Shown piece after piece: positions 9,300 through 18,846 of a stretch of DNA of 64,000 nt; the stretch's first letter is position 1; each line of letters opens with the position of its first letter. Origin of the DNA: Paucibacter sp. KCTC 42545. GTDB taxonomy: Bacteria; Pseudomonadota; Gammaproteobacteria; Burkholderiales; Burkholderiaceae_C. The DNA is taken from contig NZ_CP013692.1 of assembly GCF_001477625.1 (NCBI RefSeq), positions 3,286,001 to 3,350,000 of the forward strand, in the 5' to 3' direction. A model generated the notes under the pieces. That model was not told the origin of the DNA, made no database searches, and was given only the letters and a program-made list of their open reading frames with translations. A program made the position numbers and the translations under genes.

Positions 9300-10649
9300 A
9301 TGTTCAAAAAAATTCTGATCGCCAATCGAGGCGAAATTGCACTCCGCATCCAGCGCGCCTGCCGCGAGCTGGGCATCAAGTCGGTGGTGGTTTACTCCGA
9401 AGCCGACCGTGAAGCCAAGTATGTGAAGCTGGCCGATGAGGCCGTTTGCATCGGCCCCGCCGCCTCTTCGCAAAGCTACCTCAGCATGCCGGCCATCATC
9501 GCCACGGCCGAGGTCACCGACGCCGAAGCGATCCACCCCGGCTACGGCTTCCTGAGCGAGAACGCCGACTTCGCCGAACGCGTCGAGCAAAGCGGCTTCA
9601 CCTTCATCGGCCCCTCGCCCGAATCCATCCGCATGATGGGTGACAAGGTGTCGGCCAAGCAGGCCATGATTCGCGCCGGCGTGCCTTGCGTGCCCGGCTC
9701 GGAAGGCGCCCTGCCGCCCGACCCGAAAGAGATCGTCAAGATCGCCCGCGCCATTGGCTACCCGGTCATCATCAAGGCGGCAGGCGGCGGCGGTGGCCGC
9801 GGCATGCGCGTGGTGCACACCGAGGCGGCCCTGGTCAACGCGGTGCAAACCACCAAGGCGGAAGCCGGTGCAGCCTTCGGCAATCCCGAGGTCTATATGG
9901 AGAAGTTCCTCGAGAACCCACGCCATATCGAGATCCAGGTTTTGGCCGATACGCACAAGAGCGCGGTTTGGCTGGGCGAGCGTGACTGCTCCATGCAGCG
10001 CCGCCACCAGAAGATTCTGGAAGAAGCGCCGGCACCTGGCATTCCGCGCCGTGTAATCGAAAAGATCGGCGACCGTTGCGCCGCTGCCTGCCGCAAGATG
10101 AACTATCGCGGCGCCGGCACCTTCGAGTTCCTGTACGAGAACGGCGAGTTCTATTTCATCGAAATGAACACCCGCGTACAGGTGGAGCATCCGGTGACGG
10201 AGATGGTCACCGGCGTGGACATTGTGCAAATGCAGATCCGCGTGGCGGCCGGCGAAAAGCTGCCCTTCACGCAGCGCAATATCACCATGCGCGGCCACTC
10301 GATCGAGTGCCGCATCAACGCCGAAGACCCCTTCAAGTTCACCCCCTCGCCAGGCCGCATCACGATGTGGCACGCACCGGGCGGACCGGGCGTGCGGGTG
10401 GATTCGCATGTCTACACCAACTACTTCGTGCCGCCGCATTACGACTCCATGATCGGCAAGATCATCGTCCACGGCGACACCCGCGAGCAGGCCCTGGCGC
10501 GCATGCGCATCGCCCTGTCCGAGACGGTGGTGGAAGGCATTCAGACCAACATCCCCCTGCACCGCGAGCTGATGGTGGACGCCAAGTTCGTCGAAGGCGG
10601 CACCAACATCCATTACCTTGAGGGCTGGATGAGCCAGCACAAGCGATGA
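9300..10649 (+). CDS. accC: Acetyl-CoA carboxylase biotin carboxylase subunit
   Basis: A protein of 449 residues, the normal length. It carboxylates the biotin of AccB using ATP and bicarbonate. The N-terminus is [17 protein letters not shown]. The ATP-grasp glycine loop is [10 protein letters not shown]. The catalytic region contains [14 protein letters not shown], with Arg and Glu for carboxylation. The start at 9300 is set by GAGG 5 nt upstream and by the conserved N-terminus. The three upstream copies of this start are listed as a repeat. The stop overlaps prmA (ATGA), so accC and prmA are coupled. accA and accD are not in the window. Confidence 0.97.
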   Translation: MFKKILIANRGEIALRIQRACRELGIKSVVVYSEADREAKYVKLADEAVCIGPAASSQSYLSMPAIIATAEVTDAEAIHPGYGFLSENADFAERVEQSGFTFIGPSPESIRMMGDKVSAKQAMIRAGVPCVPGSEGALPPDPKEIVKIARAIGYPVIIKAAGGGGGRGMRVVHTEAALVNAVQTTKAEAGAAFGNPEVYMEKFLENPRHIEIQVLADTHKSAVWLGERDCSMQRRHQKILEEAPAPGIPRRVIEKIGDRCAAACRKMNYRGAGTFEFLYENGEFYFIEMNTRVQVEHPVTEMVTGVDIVQMQIRVAAGEKLPFTQRNITMRGHSIECRINAEDPFKFTPSPGRITMWHAPGGPGVRVDSHVYTNYFVPPHYDSMIGKIIVHGDTREQALARMRIALSETVVEGIQTNIPLHRELMVDAKFVEGGTNIHYLEGWMSQHKR

Positions 10650-11590
10650 GCGATTCCAACACCGGCACCCCGCAGGCTGAACCCAACCCGGCCACGCTTC
10701 ACGAGTTGCTGCTGATCTGCGGCGAAGATGATGTCGAAACCGTCAGCGATGCGCTGATGGAACTCGACGCCTTGGCCGTCTCGGTGGAAGACGCCGACGC
10801 CGATACCGACGCTGAAAAAGCCCTGTTCGGCGAGCCCGGCATGCCGGCACCGCGCGGCGGCTGGCAGCGCTCGGTGGTCAAGGCCTTGTTCCCGGACGAG
10901 GCCGAAGCCACCGAATGCGCCACCCTGATCCTGAGCCAGGACTGGGCGCAGGACGTGCATGTCCAAGCCATTCAGGCCGTGGCCGAGCAGGACTGGGTGC
11001 GGCTGACGCAATCGCAGTTTCAGCCCGTTGAGATCACGCCGGAATTCTGGATCGTGCCCTCCTGGCACGAAGCGCCGGCGCAAGCCAGCAAGGTCATGCG
11101 CTTGGACCCGGGCCTGGCTTTTGGCACCGGCACCCACCCGACCACCCGCATGTGCTTGCGCTGGATCGCGGCCCATCAAGACCTGGCCCCGACTTGGCAG
11201 CGCGTGCTGGACTACGGCTGCGGCTCGGGCATCCTCGCCATCGGCGCGGCCTTGCATGGCGCAGTGAATATCGACGCGGTGGACATCGACCCGGCGGCCA
11301 TCATCGCCAGCCAGGCCAATGCCGAAGGCAATCAAGTCAACCTCAACGCTGCCTTGCCCGATGCCGCCAAGGGCGAGTACCCGCTGGTTATCGCCAATAT
11401 CTTGGCCACACCGCTGAAGCTGCTGGCGCCGCTGCTGTGCGCCCATGTGGCCCAAGGCGGGCATCTGATCCTGGCCGGCATTCTGGAGCGTCAAGCCGAC
11501 GATCTGAAGCAAGCCTACGCACCTTGGTTGCAACTGGACGTCAGCGACAGCCAAGAGGGTTGGATTTTGATGCACGCCCAGCGTGCCTAA
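10646..11590 (+). CDS. prmA: Ribosomal protein L11 methyltransferase
   Basis: A protein of 314 residues. It trimethylates ribosomal protein L11 with S-adenosylmethionine. The N-terminal substrate-binding domain includes [20 protein letters not shown]. The methyltransferase domain starts near residue 150 with [17 protein letters not shown], motif [14 protein letters not shown], the acidic strand VDIDP, and the catalytic-loop [10 protein letters not shown]. It overlaps accC by 4 nt. accBC-prmA followed by a zinc-ribbon DUF3426 gene is the usual Burkholderiales order. Confidence 0.96.
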   Translation: MSDSNTGTPQAEPNPATLHELLLICGEDDVETVSDALMELDALAVSVEDADADTDAEKALFGEPGMPAPRGGWQRSVVKALFPDEAEATECATLILSQDWAQDVHVQAIQAVAEQDWVRLTQSQFQPVEITPEFWIVPSWHEAPAQASKVMRLDPGLAFGTGTHPTTRMCLRWIAAHQDLAPTWQRVLDYGCGSGILAIGAALHGAVNIDAVDIDPAAIIASQANAEGNQVNLNAALPDAAKGEYPLVIANILATPLKLLAPLLCAHVAQGGHLILAGILERQADDLKQAYAPWLQLDVSDSQEGWILMHAQRA

Positions 11591-11637
11591 GCTGCACTTG
11601 CAGCTGACAGTAGCAAGACTCATGGCATGATTCGGCC

Positions 11638-13014
11638 ATGAGCCTTGCCACCCGTTGTACCGCTTGCGGCACCATCTTTCGGGTGGTGCAAGATCAGCTT
11701 CGTGTTTCCGAAGGATTTGTTCGTTGCGGCCGTTGCGCCGAGGTGTTTGACGCCCGCGAACAGCTCTTCGATATTGACCGTGAGCCGCCCCCGCCCTGGC
11801 CTGCCCAGGCCGCAGGCGAGGCACAAGCCGACCCCTTCCCCAGCGACGACACGCCGGCGCCCGCCCAGACACCGGATGACGGCCGCGCCAGCTGGCAGCA
11901 AGAGGACGAGCCAATCGCCGTGGAAGATTGGCAGGACGATGGGCGCGACGCAAGGCCCACCCCTCCCGCTCCGCTCACACCGCCAGCGCGCCATGTAGCA
12001 AGGCCTGCCCACGCGCCGACACCGGCAAGCCATGCGCATATTCATGAGCCGGCCGACGACGAGCCCTTGCCCATCAGCACCGTCAGCAACTTTGACGAAA
12101 CCCGTCTTGAGCCGCAGTGGGTAGACAACGAAGAACAGGCCTGGGCAGACACACCCAGTGAGCCAGAGCCAGCCAGCAAAGCACCTGCCAAGCCGCACAG
12201 CAAAGCCAATGGCCGCGGCGCAGTGCCTGCAGCAGCAGCTAAGCCTCCGGTCGTCGCCACCGAGCCCGCCATTGCGCCTATTCCAGACGACAAGCCCGAT
12301 GTGGTTTTGTCTGAGCGACTGGCGGCCGGCACGACCAAGCAAGCGAAGACAAGCAAGGCTGGCAGCGGTAGTAGCGAAGAAAACGTTCCGTCCTTTTTGC
12401 GGCAGTCCAATAGCGCAAAGTTCTGGCAGCGGACTTCGGTTCGCGCTGGGCTCAGCGTGGCTGCCTTGCTACTGATGCTCACGCTCAGTGTTCAGGTGCT
12501 GCAGCATTTTCACGATGCCATCGCCGCGCTGTTCCCAAGCGCGCGGCCGGCCGTGCAAAGCTATTGCCAGCTCAGCGGCTGTGAGCTCAAGCCCTGGCAG
12601 CGCATCGACCAGATCGCAGTGGAAAGCACGGCACTGAGCCAGCTCAGCCCCGGCAACACCGGCAATCACTATCGGCTGGCCATCAGCCTGCGCAACAAAG
12701 GCCATATCGAGGTGGCCACGCCTTGGGTGGAGCTGAGCCTGACCGACAGCACAGGCGCTTTGATCAGCCGCCGCCTGCTGGCACCTAAGGAGTTCAGGAT
12801 CGAGCGCGCGGCTGCGGCAGCATCAGCGGCATCTGTGGCCTCAGCCCCATCAAGCTCCGCATCAGGTGCTGCCTCGGGCGCCACGGCCAATGCCCTGGCC
12901 GCAAGTCCGGACATCAAGGCTATGCCCGCCGGCGCTGAACTGCCCTTGCTCGCCCTGCTCTCGACCGGCCAACAAAGCATCAGCGGCTACACCGTCGAAA
13001 TTTTCTACCCCTGA
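11638..13014 (+). CDS. Zinc-ribbon (MJ0042-type) and DUF3426 membrane protein
   Basis: A protein of 458 residues. An N-terminal zinc ribbon has Cys7, Cys10, Cys30 and Cys33 (CTACGTIF... and VRCGRCAEVFD). A long Pro/Ala/Asp-rich disordered region follows to about residue 255. A single membrane segment at about 265-290 contains AGLSVAALLLMLTLSVQVL. The C-terminal DUF3426 domain contains QSYCQLSGCELKPW, HYRLAISLRNKG and VEIFYP, with an Ala/Ser-rich insert at about 395-425. The function is not known to me; the layout suggests a cytoplasmic metal-binding head joined to a periplasmic domain. A terminator lies 115 nt downstream. Confidence 0.85.
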   Translation: MSLATRCTACGTIFRVVQDQLRVSEGFVRCGRCAEVFDAREQLFDIDREPPPPWPAQAAGEAQADPFPSDDTPAPAQTPDDGRASWQQEDEPIAVEDWQDDGRDARPTPPAPLTPPARHVARPAHAPTPASHAHIHEPADDEPLPISTVSNFDETRLEPQWVDNEEQAWADTPSEPEPASKAPAKPHSKANGRGAVPAAAAKPPVVATEPAIAPIPDDKPDVVLSERLAAGTTKQAKTSKAGSGSSEENVPSFLRQSNSAKFWQRTSVRAGLSVAALLLMLTLSVQVLQHFHDAIAALFPSARPAVQSYCQLSGCELKPWQRIDQIAVESTALSQLSPGNTGNHYRLAISLRNKGHIEVATPWVELSLTDSTGALISRRLLAPKEFRIERAAAAASAASVASAPSSSASGAASGATANALAASPDIKAMPAGAELPLLALLSTGQQSISGYTVEIFYP

Positions 13015-13128
13015 GCAGCGGGGCGAAGCACGCATCGACAGCCAGGGCTCTGGGCCTCTGCCGCGCCGATCTGGCGACAAGCAGACGGCGCAAAGCGCCC
13101 GCCCTAACGCCATACCTTCAGGCATAAA

Positions 13129-13153
13129 AAAACCCGGCCTAAGCCGGGTTTTG
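13129..13153. terminator. Bidirectional rho-independent terminator
   Basis: Perfect 8-bp stem AACCCGGC/GCCGGGTT with a CTAA loop. T-run on the plus side; seven A on the left give a longer U-run for the minus strand. It separates the convergent DUF3426 (+) and histone-like (-) genes. Confidence 0.85.
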
Positions 13154-13207
13154 CTGGGCCGCCAAGCATGGGTCTAAACCCACGCTGGCGATCACCATCT
13201 CGAACGA

Positions 13208-13918
13208 TCAGGGCTTGTTGCCTGTCGGGAAGGGCCATGCGGCTTGGGGGCTCAGCGCGGTCTTGGCTGCGGGAGCAGCGGCAGCGGGCTTGGCAGCGGG
13301 CTTCTTGGCAGGAGCCGGAGCGGCCTTGCCGGTCTTCACCGGAGGCTTGACTGGAGGCGTGTCCTTCTTTGCAGGAGCAGCGACCTTCTTCGCAGGTGCA
13401 GCAGCCTTCTTGGCAGGAGCAGCAGCAACCTTCTTCGCAGGTGCAGCAGCCTTCTTAGCAGGAGCAGCAACCTTCTTCGCAGGTGCAGCGGCCTTCTTAG
13501 CAGGAGCAGCAGCCTTCTTCGCAGGAGCAGCGGCCTTCTTCGCAGGAGCAGCAGCCTTCTTCGCAGGAGCAGCAGCCTTCTTCGCAGGAGCAGCAGCCTT
13601 CTTCGCAGGTGCGGCAGCCTTCTTAGCCGGAGCAGCAACCTTCTTCGCAGGTGCAGCGGCCTTCTTCGCCGGAGCAGCAACCTTCTTCGCAGGTGCAGCG
13701 GCCTTCTTCGCTGGAGCAGCAACCTTCTTCGCAGGTGCGGCAGCCTTCTTAGCCGGAGCAGCAGCCTTCTTCGCAGGTGCAGCGGCCTTCTTTGCCGGAG
13801 CGGCAGCCTTCTTCGCAGGTGCAGCTGCCTTCACGGGAGCGACCTTCTTTGCCGGTGCGGCAGCCTTCTTTGCGGGTGCGGCGGCCTTCTTAGCCACGAC
13901 TTTCTTTGCAGTTGCCAT
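13208..13918 (-). CDS. Histone H1-like Ala/Lys/Pro repeat protein
   Basis: A protein of 236 residues, almost entirely heptad-like PAKKAAA / PAKKVAA repeats (about 25 units) after MATAKKVVAKKAAAP. It ends in a Pro/Ala tail with PPVKPPVKTGK and AWPFPTGNKP. Such proteins resemble eukaryotic histone H1 tails and bacterial HctB/AlgP-type proteins; they bind DNA through Lys and are thought to act in nucleoid compaction. AGGAGA lies just before the ATG. Codon choice varies little between units, so the gene is a coding tandem repeat likely to vary in copy number between strains. The long open frame on the opposite strand is its mirror and is not a gene. Confidence 0.85.
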   Translation of the reverse strand: MATAKKVVAKKAAAPAKKAAAPAKKVAPVKAAAPAKKAAAPAKKAAAPAKKAAAPAKKAAAPAKKVAAPAKKAAAPAKKVAAPAKKAAAPAKKVAAPAKKAAAPAKKAAAPAKKAAAPAKKAAAPAKKAAAPAKKAAAPAKKAAAPAKKVAAPAKKAAAPAKKVAAAPAKKAAAPAKKVAAPAKKDTPPVKPPVKTGKAAPAPAKKPAAKPAAAAPAAKTALSPQAAWPFPTGNKP

Positions 13919-14232
13919 TTCAGTTCTCCTTGATCAAGTGGAAAAAGCACTGCGCACAGCCAGCACGGTTAAGCACCGCTGCCTCGCAGCTATTCATCGC
14001 CCAGATGTCGCCCAGGAGGAGCGCCCCAGTACGGTGAATTTTGGTTTCGACAACCCGAGCCCGCGCTTTCAGCACGAGCCTTTGGTCCTCGACAAATTCA
14101 ATTTCTTCTTGAGCTGAGAACTGAGATGGATGCGCACGAAGCACCCAAGTCGGAGTTCAGTCATTTGGCACGCAGGCCATTTGGCTTGAACGAGTCACAA
14201 GACAAGCCGCAGGGCTTGTCTTGCGTCCGGGC
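13919..14232. other. Intergenic region between nrdB and the histone-like gene
   Basis: About 314 nt after the nrdB stop and before the histone-like gene on the minus strand. I see only the AGGAGA ribosome binding site of the histone-like gene at its edge. There is no convincing gene, terminator or repeat. Confidence 0.6.
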
Positions 14233-15438
14233 TCAATCCCAGCTCAAGGCGCCACCGGATTGGTATTCGATGACGCGAGTTTCAAAAAAGTTACGTTCCT
14301 TCTTCAGGTCAATCATTTCGCTCATCCAAGGGAAGGGATTTTCCTCGTTAGGGAACAACTCCTCCAAGCCGATCTGAGTCGCGCGCCGATTGGCGATGTA
14401 ACGCAGATAGCCCTTGAACATGGACGCATTCAAGCCCAGCACGCCGCGCGGCATGGTGTCTTCGGCGTAGGCATATTCCAGATCCACGGCCTTCATGAAC
14501 AGCGCCTTGATTTCAGCCTTGAAATCGGCCGTCCACAAATGCGGGTTCTCCATCTTCAGCTGGTTGATCAGGTCGATGCCGAAATTGCAGTGCATGGACT
14601 CGTCACGCAAGATGTACTGGTACTGCTCAGCGGCGCCGGTCATCTTGTTCTGCCGACCCATGGCCAGAATCTGCGTGAAGCCGACGTAGAAGAACAGGCC
14701 TTCCATCAAGCAAGCGAAGACGATCAGGCTCTTCAGCAAGGTCTGGTCGGTCTCGGGCGTGCCAGTGTGGAAGTGCGGATCCATGATCGCTTCGATGAAG
14801 GGGATCAGGAACTCGTCCTTGTCACGGATGGACTTGACTTCGTTGTAGGCGTTGAAGATCTCGGCCTCATCCAGACCCAGCGACTCCACGATGTACTGAT
14901 AGGCGTGGGTGTGGATCGCCTCTTCAAAGGCTTGGCGCAACAGGAACTGGCGGCACTCGGGCGCCGTGATGTGGCGATAGGTGCCCAGCACGATGTTGTT
15001 GGCGGCCAGCGAATCGGCGGTCACGAAGAAGCCGAGATTGCGCTTGATGATGCGGCGCTCGTCTTCGCTCAGACCGTTCGGGTCTTTCCACAAGGCGATG
15101 TCGCGAGACATATTCACTTCTTGCGGCATCCAGTGGTTGGCGCAAGTGGCGAGGTACTTTTCCCAGGCCCATTTGTACTTGAAGGGCACCAACTGGTTGA
15201 CGTCGGTCTGGCCGTTGATGATGCGCTTGTCGGCCGCTTTGACGCGGCGCTCAGCAGCGCTCAAGGTCGGCGCCACAGCCGCAGCCGAAGACACCGGGGC
15301 CGGCGCAGCGGCGCTGCGAATTGGGGAGTTGGCGGTCGTCACAGCGGTGACGGTTGCACCCGCGTTCGCAGCAGTGCCGGACGCGGTATTTGCATGTGCT
15401 TTATCAGCAGGCTTCAGGTCTTCTTCCCAAACCAACAT
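14233..15438 (-). CDS. nrdB: Class Ia ribonucleotide reductase beta subunit
   Basis: A protein of 401 residues from the ATG at 15438 (AGGAAGG upstream). It holds the diiron-tyrosyl radical cofactor that generates the radical used by NrdA. Iron-ligand motifs are visible as [15 protein letters not shown] and [10 protein letters not shown]. An Ala/Thr/Val-rich linker at about residues 12-70 precedes the catalytic domain and makes the protein slightly longer than E. coli NrdB. It lies downstream of nrdA on the same strand; the 516-nt gap between them contains the 93-bp repeat array. Co-transcription with nrdA from the NrdR-type promoter at 19184-19212 is likely, although the large gap could hold a separate promoter. 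Confidence 0.95.
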   Translation of the reverse strand: MLVWEEDLKPADKAHANTASGTAANAGATVTAVTTANSPIRSAAAPAPVSSAAAVAPTLSAAERRVKAADKRIINGQTDVNQLVPFKYKWAWEKYLATCANHWMPQEVNMSRDIALWKDPNGLSEDERRIIKRNLGFFVTADSLAANNIVLGTYRHITAPECRQFLLRQAFEEAIHTHAYQYIVESLGLDEAEIFNAYNEVKSIRDKDEFLIPFIEAIMDPHFHTGTPETDQTLLKSLIVFACLMEGLFFYVGFTQILAMGRQNKMTGAAEQYQYILRDESMHCNFGIDLINQLKMENPHLWTADFKAEIKALFMKAVDLEYAYAEDTMPRGVLGLNASMFKGYLRYIANRRATQIGLEELFPNEENPFPWMSEMIDLKKERNFFETRVIEYQSGGALSWD

Positions 15439-15675
15439 AGTGGCCTTCCTATCGAAACGAATTATCAGAGTGTTGTGTTCAAACACCAAGAACTTCTTGA
15501 CATCGCGCAACGAATTGCGTTGCTCGCGAGCATCGTCCTAACGCTCAATTTACGCAGATCCCACCAAACACCGAAGCCGGCACGTTAAAACGAGAACCGG
15601 CTTTTAGTCGATGAACAGTGGCATCCAAGGCATCGCGCGCTTTAAGCCAAAACTGAGTGCGCGCGACGCCCTCAT

Positions 15676-15981
15676 TCACTGAAGGGCCGAGCAGTCCGGG
15701 TGGTGGCTATCGCACACATCGCTGCGCAATGCTGTGTTTTCACCCCATCCGTCCTGCAGAGCCCATGCTTGCTGGCAAGCATTGCAGTCCGGCTTGTGGC
15801 TGCAACTCACATCGCTGCGCGATGCTGAGCTTTCGCCGCAAGCCTCTTGCCGGTCGCTTGCTTACTGGCAGGCCTCGCAGTCCGGGTTGTGGCTGCAACT
15901 CACATCGCAGCGCGATGCTGAGCCTTCGCCGCAACCCTCTTGCCGGCCGCTTGCTTACTGGCAGGCCTCGCAGTCCGGGTT
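15676..15981 (-). repeat. 93-bp tandem array repeating the 3' end of nrdA
   Basis: The last codons of nrdA (NPDCEACQ and stop, 15955-15981) recur with an exact 93-bp period. Good copies start at 15862 and 15769, and a weak one lies near 15676. The core CAGTCCGG is kept in every copy. Between gene-end copies each unit carries a hairpin ACATCGCnGCGCGATG and a GCCGCAAnCCTCTTGCCGG segment. Copies diverge with distance from the gene: the second reads KPDCNACQ. This is a downstream counterpart of the gene-start arrays at 8985 and 33287. Confidence 0.85.
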
Positions 15982-18846
15982 GTCAATCGAGCAGAACTTC
16001 ATGTCGGTGGCGGGCAGCTCCTCTTCCACCGGTGCGGCAGGTGCCGGCGCCGACAAGATCGGGGCAGCCGCGCCGGACGAAACGGCGTTGAGTTGACCCG
16101 ACTTGGTGACGGTGCTCTTCTCGGCCGACGAAGCGCTCATGGTGCGGAGGTAGTAGGTCGTCTTCAGACCACGCAGCCAAGCCAGCTTGTAGGTTTCATC
16201 GAGCTTCTTGCCCGAGGCACCGGCCATATAGATGTTCAGGGACTGAGCCTGGTCGATCCACTTCTGGCGGCGCGCGGCGGCTTCCACCAACCACTGCGTT
16301 TCCACTTCGAAGGCGGTGGCGTACAGAGCCTTGAGCTCTTCAGGCACGCGGTCGATGCGACGCAGCGAACCGTCGAAGTGCTTCAGGTCCATGACCATCA
16401 CGTCATCCCACAGGCCCAGCTTCTTCAGGTCTCGCACCAAGGATTCATTGATGATGGTGAACTCGCCGGACAGATTGGACTTGACCGAGAGGTTGCCGAA
16501 GCAAGGCTCGATCGAAGCGTCCACGCCGATGATGTTGGAGATGGTCGCGGTCGGCGCAATCGCCACGCAGTTGCTGTTACGCATGCCGTGCGCTTTGATC
16601 TTGGCGCGCAGCGCTGCCCAGTCCATGCTGGTGCTGCGGTCCACTTCCACATAGCCGCCACGGGCCTCGGCCAGCAGGTCCAGAGAGTCGATCGGCAAGA
16701 TGCCTTGATCCCACAGCGAACCTGGGTAGCTGGAGTAACGGCCACGCTCAGCTGCCAGCTCGGTCGACGCTTCATAAGCGTAGTAGCAGATGGCTTCCAT
16801 CGAGCGGTCTGCGAACTCCACCGCAGCGTCGGAGGCGTAAGGCGTGCGCAGCGCGTACAGCGCGTCCTGGAAGCCCATCAGGCCCAGGCCCACCGGGCGG
16901 TGGCGCAGGTTCGAGTCACGCGCCTTCTTGACGGCGTAGTAGTTGATGTCGATGACGTTGTCCAACATGCGCATGGCGGTCGAGATCGTCTTGCGCAGCT
17001 TGTCGTGGTCAACGCCACCGTCCTTCAAATGCTGGACCAGATTGACCGAACCCAGATTGCAGACGGCGATTTCGCTGTCATTGGTATTCAGTGTGATCTC
17101 GGTGCACAGATTGCTGGAGTGGACCACGCCCACGTGCTGCTGGGGCGAGCGCACATTGCAAGCGTCCTTGAAAGTGATCCAGGGATGGCCGGTCTCGAAC
17201 AGCATCGAGAGCATCTTGCGCCACAGGTCCTTGGCCGGCAGGCGCTTGAACAGCTTGATCTCGCCACGGTCGGCCTTGGCCTCGTACTCGACATAAGCCT
17301 TCTCGAAGGCGGCGCCGAACAGGTCGTGCAGGTCAGGCGTGTTGGAGGGGCTGAACAGGGTCCAGTCGCCACCATCCATGACACGGCGCATGAACAGATC
17401 GGGGATCCAGTTCGCGGTGTTCATGTCGTGGGTGCGGCGGCGGTCGTCGCCGGTGTTCTTGCGCAGTTCCAGGAATTCTTCGATGTCCAGGTGCCAAGAT
17501 TCCAAGTAGGCGCAGACGGCGCCCTTGCGCTTGCCGCCCTGGTTCACCGCCACGGCCGTGTCGTTGACCACCTTCAGGAAAGGCACAACGCCTTGCGACT
17601 TGCCGTTGGTGCCCTTGATGTGCGAGCCCAGGGCACGAACGGGTGTCCAGTCATTGCCCAGGCCGCCGGCGAACTTGCTCAGCAAGGCGTTCTCTTTCAG
17701 CGCCTCGTAGATGCCGTCCAGATCATCGGCCACGGTGGTCAGGTAGCAGCTCGACAGTTGCGAGCGACGTGTGCCGGAGTTGAACAGCGTCGGCGTGCTG
17801 GACATGAAGTCGAAGCTCGACAGCACTTCATAGAACTCGATGGCGCGGGTTTCGCGGTCGATTTCGTTCAGCGCCAGGCCCATGGCCACGCGCATGAAGA
17901 AGGCCTGCGGCATTTCGATGCGCTGGTCGTCGATGTGCTGGAAGTAGCGGTCATACAGAGTCTGCAGACCCAGGTAGTCAAACTGCAGGTCACGGTCAGC
18001 CTTCAGCGCGGCGCCCAGGCGGGCCAGGTCGTACTGACCCAGCTTCTCGTCCAGCAACTCGGCCTTGATGCCCTTCTTGATATAGCCGGGGAAGTACTCG
18101 GCATAGCGGGTGTGCATCTGCTCTTGCGTGATCTCGCCACCAATCACCTCACGGCGGATGGTGTGCAGCAGCAGGCGCGCAGTGGCGCGGCTGTAGGACG
18201 GATCCTTCTCGATCAGGGTACGCGCAGCCAGGATGGAAGCCTTGTAGACCTCGTCGATCGGCACGCCGTCGTACAGATTGCGCTTGGTTTCAGCCAGGAT
18301 GGGCTCAGGCTTCACATCGGCGCCCAGGCCGGCACATGCCGACACGATCAGGCTTTGCAGATGCGCCAGATCCAGCGGCACGCGCTGGCCACGGTCGATC
18401 ACGGTCAGTGCAGCAGCAGCCACCGGGGCCATTTGCTCCACTTGGCGGGCACGCTCTTGGAAGCGGCGCTCGCGGTACAAGACGTAGGCACGAGCCACTT
18501 CGTGGTGGCCACCGCGCATCAAGCCCAGTTCAACCTGGTCTTGCACGTCTTCGATGTGGAAGGTGCCACCGCTGGGGCGCGAACGCACCAGGGCGCGCAC
18601 GACCGCTTCGGTCAGGCCGTCCACCGTCTCGCGTACGCTGGCCGAGGCCGCACCGGTCGTGCCATGCACGGCCAGGAATGCCTTCATCAAGGCCACGGCG
18701 ATCTTGCTAGGCTCAAACGACACCACAGCACCATTGCGGCGCAGGATGTGATACGCCAGATAGGCCGAGGCCTGGCCCTGGCCATGACTCACTGCGGCTG
18801 CGTGGCGATCGCCGTCTGACACTGCTTGATCAACATGAGTTTGCAT
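15955..18846 (-). CDS. nrdA: Class Ia ribonucleotide reductase alpha subunit
   Basis: A protein of 963 residues that reduces ribonucleoside diphosphates to deoxy forms. An N-terminal ATP-cone starts near residue 35 (LRRNGAVVSFEPSKIAVALM). A second, more diverged cone-like region at about 150-240 contains LIEKDPSYSRATARLLLH. The catalytic core has NSGTRRSQLSSCYL, SSNLCTEITLN with the active-site Asn/Cys/Glu, and PTATISNIIGVDASIEPC. The C-terminus carries the redox Cys pair DCEACQ. It is longer than E. coli NrdA because of the doubled regulatory cone. The ATG at 18846 is followed by an unconserved leader of about 25 residues. A predicted promoter with two NrdR boxes lies about 340 nt upstream. 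Confidence 0.95.
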   Translation of the reverse strand: MQTHVDQAVSDGDRHAAAVSHGQGQASAYLAYHILRRNGAVVSFEPSKIAVALMKAFLAVHGTTGAASASVRETVDGLTEAVVRALVRSRPSGGTFHIEDVQDQVELGLMRGGHHEVARAYVLYRERRFQERARQVEQMAPVAAAALTVIDRGQRVPLDLAHLQSLIVSACAGLGADVKPEPILAETKRNLYDGVPIDEVYKASILAARTLIEKDPSYSRATARLLLHTIRREVIGGEITQEQMHTRYAEYFPGYIKKGIKAELLDEKLGQYDLARLGAALKADRDLQFDYLGLQTLYDRYFQHIDDQRIEMPQAFFMRVAMGLALNEIDRETRAIEFYEVLSSFDFMSSTPTLFNSGTRRSQLSSCYLTTVADDLDGIYEALKENALLSKFAGGLGNDWTPVRALGSHIKGTNGKSQGVVPFLKVVNDTAVAVNQGGKRKGAVCAYLESWHLDIEEFLELRKNTGDDRRRTHDMNTANWIPDLFMRRVMDGGDWTLFSPSNTPDLHDLFGAAFEKAYVEYEAKADRGEIKLFKRLPAKDLWRKMLSMLFETGHPWITFKDACNVRSPQQHVGVVHSSNLCTEITLNTNDSEIAVCNLGSVNLVQHLKDGGVDHDKLRKTISTAMRMLDNVIDINYYAVKKARDSNLRHRPVGLGLMGFQDALYALRTPYASDAAVEFADRSMEAICYYAYEASTELAAERGRYSSYPGSLWDQGILPIDSLDLLAEARGGYVEVDRSTSMDWAALRAKIKAHGMRNSNCVAIAPTATISNIIGVDASIEPCFGNLSVKSNLSGEFTIINESLVRDLKKLGLWDDVMVMDLKHFDGSLRRIDRVPEELKALYATAFEVETQWLVEAAARRQKWIDQAQSLNIYMAGASGKKLDETYKLAWLRGLKTTYYLRTMSASSAEKSTVTKSGQLNAVSSGAAAPILSAPAPAAPVEEELPATDMKFCSIDNPDCEACQ

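Noticed and set aside
8418..10640. Minus-strand open frame of about 740 codons across accB-accC
   Set aside because: Antisense shadow; its repeated CARRAMWLRRKAC segments are only the complement of the intergenic repeats.
13215..14117. Gly/Ala/Phe repeat open frame on the plus strand
   Set aside because: It is the complement of the histone-like PAKKAAA repeats.
13920..14144. 74-codon minus-strand open frame between nrdB and the histone-like gene
   Set aside because: No motif or ribosome binding site; its 3' end runs up to the histone-like gene's leader. Probably chance.
15940..18819. Long plus-strand open frame (about 959 codons)
   Set aside because: Exact antisense of nrdA, with no motif of its own.
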